Assembly: GCF_001949145.1 (NCBI RefSeq)
Contig: NW_019091360.1
Span: 3,283,047-3,343,046 of the forward strand
Length of the DNA: 60,000 bases
Direction: 5' to 3'
Source of the DNA: Acanthaster planci
Lineage: Eukaryota > Echinodermata > Asteroidea > Valvatida > Acanthasteridae
Position numbers and translations under genes: made by a program. Each line of letters opens with the position of its first letter. The stretch's first letter is position 1. This document shows, one piece after another, positions 59,733 through 60,000 of the stretch. The notes under the pieces were generated by a model. It did not search any database. It was given only the letters and a program-made list of their open reading frames with translations, and had not been told where the DNA came from.

Positions 59733-59959
59733 CTGCAGGACAAGAAATGGAAATGACACTCTTGTGAACTCGTGACATGTCACCTGGTGCAATGCTTCAA
59801 TATTTCAAACACGGCTATTGGACTCTACAAATTGGAGATTACCTATATGGCAGATTTAACTCGCAAAATTAGGACAAATCTACTTGCATTTTGCCTGGAA
59901 GGAAAACGTTTTGCTGAGTGCTAACCTTGTTTCCTTCATTCATTGGCTTGGTTGGTCAC

Positions 59960-60000
59960 TTGTACAGCTGCTTGCTGTCCTGCCAGCCTGATCGCTATTT
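59960..60000 (-). CDS. Possible end of the preceding FN3 exon (class B), cut by the window
   Basis: Thirteen open codons (NSDQAGRTASSCT) end at TGTACAA/gtgacc in phase 1, which fits the acceptor phase of FN3-1. The sequence could be a class B F-G loop and G strand. The evidence is short and the donor is only moderate. Confidence 0.33.

Noticed and set aside
59211-59480. A missing class B exon between FN3-1 and FN3-2
   Set aside because: No open FN3-like segment with splice sites is present in these 270 bases.
324-59732. RGD or other classical integrin-binding motif in the F-G loops
   Set aside because: I looked through the domain sequences and found none; loops such as SGRDN are not RGD.

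Overview
The window looks like nuclear DNA of an invertebrate animal, most likely a deuterostome such as an echinoderm or hemichordate. The basis is small GT-AG-spliced exons separated by introns averaging about 0.67 kb, tRNA-derived SINEs, several families of short non-autonomous DNA transposons and minisatellites. The species cannot be read from the sequence.

One gene fills the window on the minus strand and runs off both edges. I could place 66 coding exons between 324 and 59732. All have GT donors and AG acceptors, all are open, and all have compatible phases. Together they give 15,750 coding bases, or 5,250 codons. Every exon encodes all or half of a fibronectin type III (FN3) domain. 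There are 58 domains in tandem, numbered here FN3-1 (right edge, N-terminal side) to FN3-58 (left edge, C-terminal side). No signal peptide, membrane segment, phosphatase, kinase, Ig, EGF or fibrinogen module is inside the window. The protein could therefore be the ectodomain of a receptor (for example an R3-type receptor tyrosine phosphatase), a tenascin-like matrix protein, or something new.

The array is ordered. From FN3-2 to FN3-58, two FN3 types alternate without exception. Class A (86-101 residues) begins P-x-x-P, usually has a Y-x-P-x-D-G-like C' region and an S-G-T-G-like F-G loop, and ends near T-T-G. Class B is mostly 80-92 residues, often begins with an A-E-V-I-I-like strand and T-W-G, and ends Q-R-T-S. 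This points to growth by duplication of a two-domain (two-exon) unit. Fifty domains sit in single phase 1-1 exons. Eight are split by an extra internal intron, four of them at the same C-strand position.

The introns hold everything else: TTAA-flanked MITEs (one encloses the 412-base assembly gap at 12239-12650), a 77-bp hAT-like MITE with an 8-bp target duplication, a pogo/Tigger-like MITE, other MITEs and foldback elements, SINEs and many minisatellites. Two tandem repeats are notable because they copy an exon-intron junction of this gene. About 12 units at 55880-56296 carry copies of the FN3-5 splice donor. A 57.9-58.1 kb repeat copies the end of exon FN3-4a and offers an in-frame alternative donor. 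I see no gene on the plus strand; its open frames are shadows of the exons or of tandem repeats whose period is a multiple of three.
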